This document shows positions 5,447 through 5,496 of a DNA stretch of 5,496 bases, piece after piece. Origin of the DNA: an uncultured Bacteroidales bacterium (GTDB lineage Bacteria > Bacteroidota > Bacteroidia > Bacteroidales > Muribaculaceae). The notes under the pieces are model-generated. The model was not told the origin of the DNA, searched no databases, and worked only from the letters and a program-made list of their open reading frames with translations. Each line of letters starts with the position of its first letter. Position 1 is the first letter of the stretch. The stretch covers positions 1 through 5,496 of the forward strand of contig URNY01000162.1 in assembly GCA_900549375.1 (NCBI GenBank), given 5' to 3'. Made by a program: the position numbers and the translations under genes.

Positions 5447-5496
5447 CTAATATTTGATGAATATCTGACTTTTAGAAACTGTTTAAATTTATTTTC

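Noticed and set aside
5449..5456. Near match to a -7 box on the + strand (AATATTTG), suggesting a divergent gene beyond the window
   Set aside because: It has one mismatch in AT-rich DNA, and only 40 nt follow before the window ends, with no start codon context to support it.
5450..5464. Inverted repeat ATATT-TGATG-AATAT upstream of the ansA -7 box
   Set aside because: Five-bp arms made only of A and T are likely by chance in this AT-rich stretch.

Overview
The window looks like chromosomal DNA of a gut Bacteroidales bacterium, probably of the Muribaculaceae type. This is inferred from the Bacteroidota-only DUF3822-rsmD gene pair, a Bacteroides-like fused RibBA, a DUF1460 protein, a TAnnTTTG-type promoter and mostly weak Shine-Dalgarno sites. 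No gene is read from the + strand. Six genes all run on the minus strand and fill almost the whole window, so transcription goes from right to left.

In transcription order: a short AT-rich leader with a Bacteroidota-type -7 box (5438-5446) and a 13-bp tandem repeat over the probable transcription start; type I L-asparaginase (4355-5407); a DUF3822 protein (3511-4335), overlapping the next gene by ATGA; the 16S rRNA methyltransferase RsmD (2978-3514); the bifunctional riboflavin enzyme RibBA (1732-2934); a secreted DUF1460 protein (858-1715); and IspE of the MEP isoprenoid pathway (1-795), which runs off the left edge without a stop. Gaps are 19, -4, 43, 16 and 62 nt, compatible with one transcript. 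No convincing intrinsic terminator is visible between the genes. The set is mostly housekeeping (rRNA modification, flavin, isoprenoid, asparagine use). I see no mobile element, CRISPR array, tRNA, rRNA or phage gene.

The points worth a second look lie inside the genes. (1) The DUF1460 protein has Glu where the family has its catalytic Cys and its His, so it is probably a secreted pseudoenzyme. (2) ispE carries an in-frame purine-rich minisatellite encoding a TGET-rich insert of about 30 residues. (3) The 62-nt gap before ispE holds three copies of another short repeat. (4) RibBA appears to lack three residues between its zinc cysteines. (5) A perfect 17-bp inverted repeat starts exactly at base 1, inside ispE, and may be a fold-back assembly artefact.

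I do not see a clear new multi-gene system. The pseudoenzyme and the repeat-invaded ispE are the best candidates for new biology.
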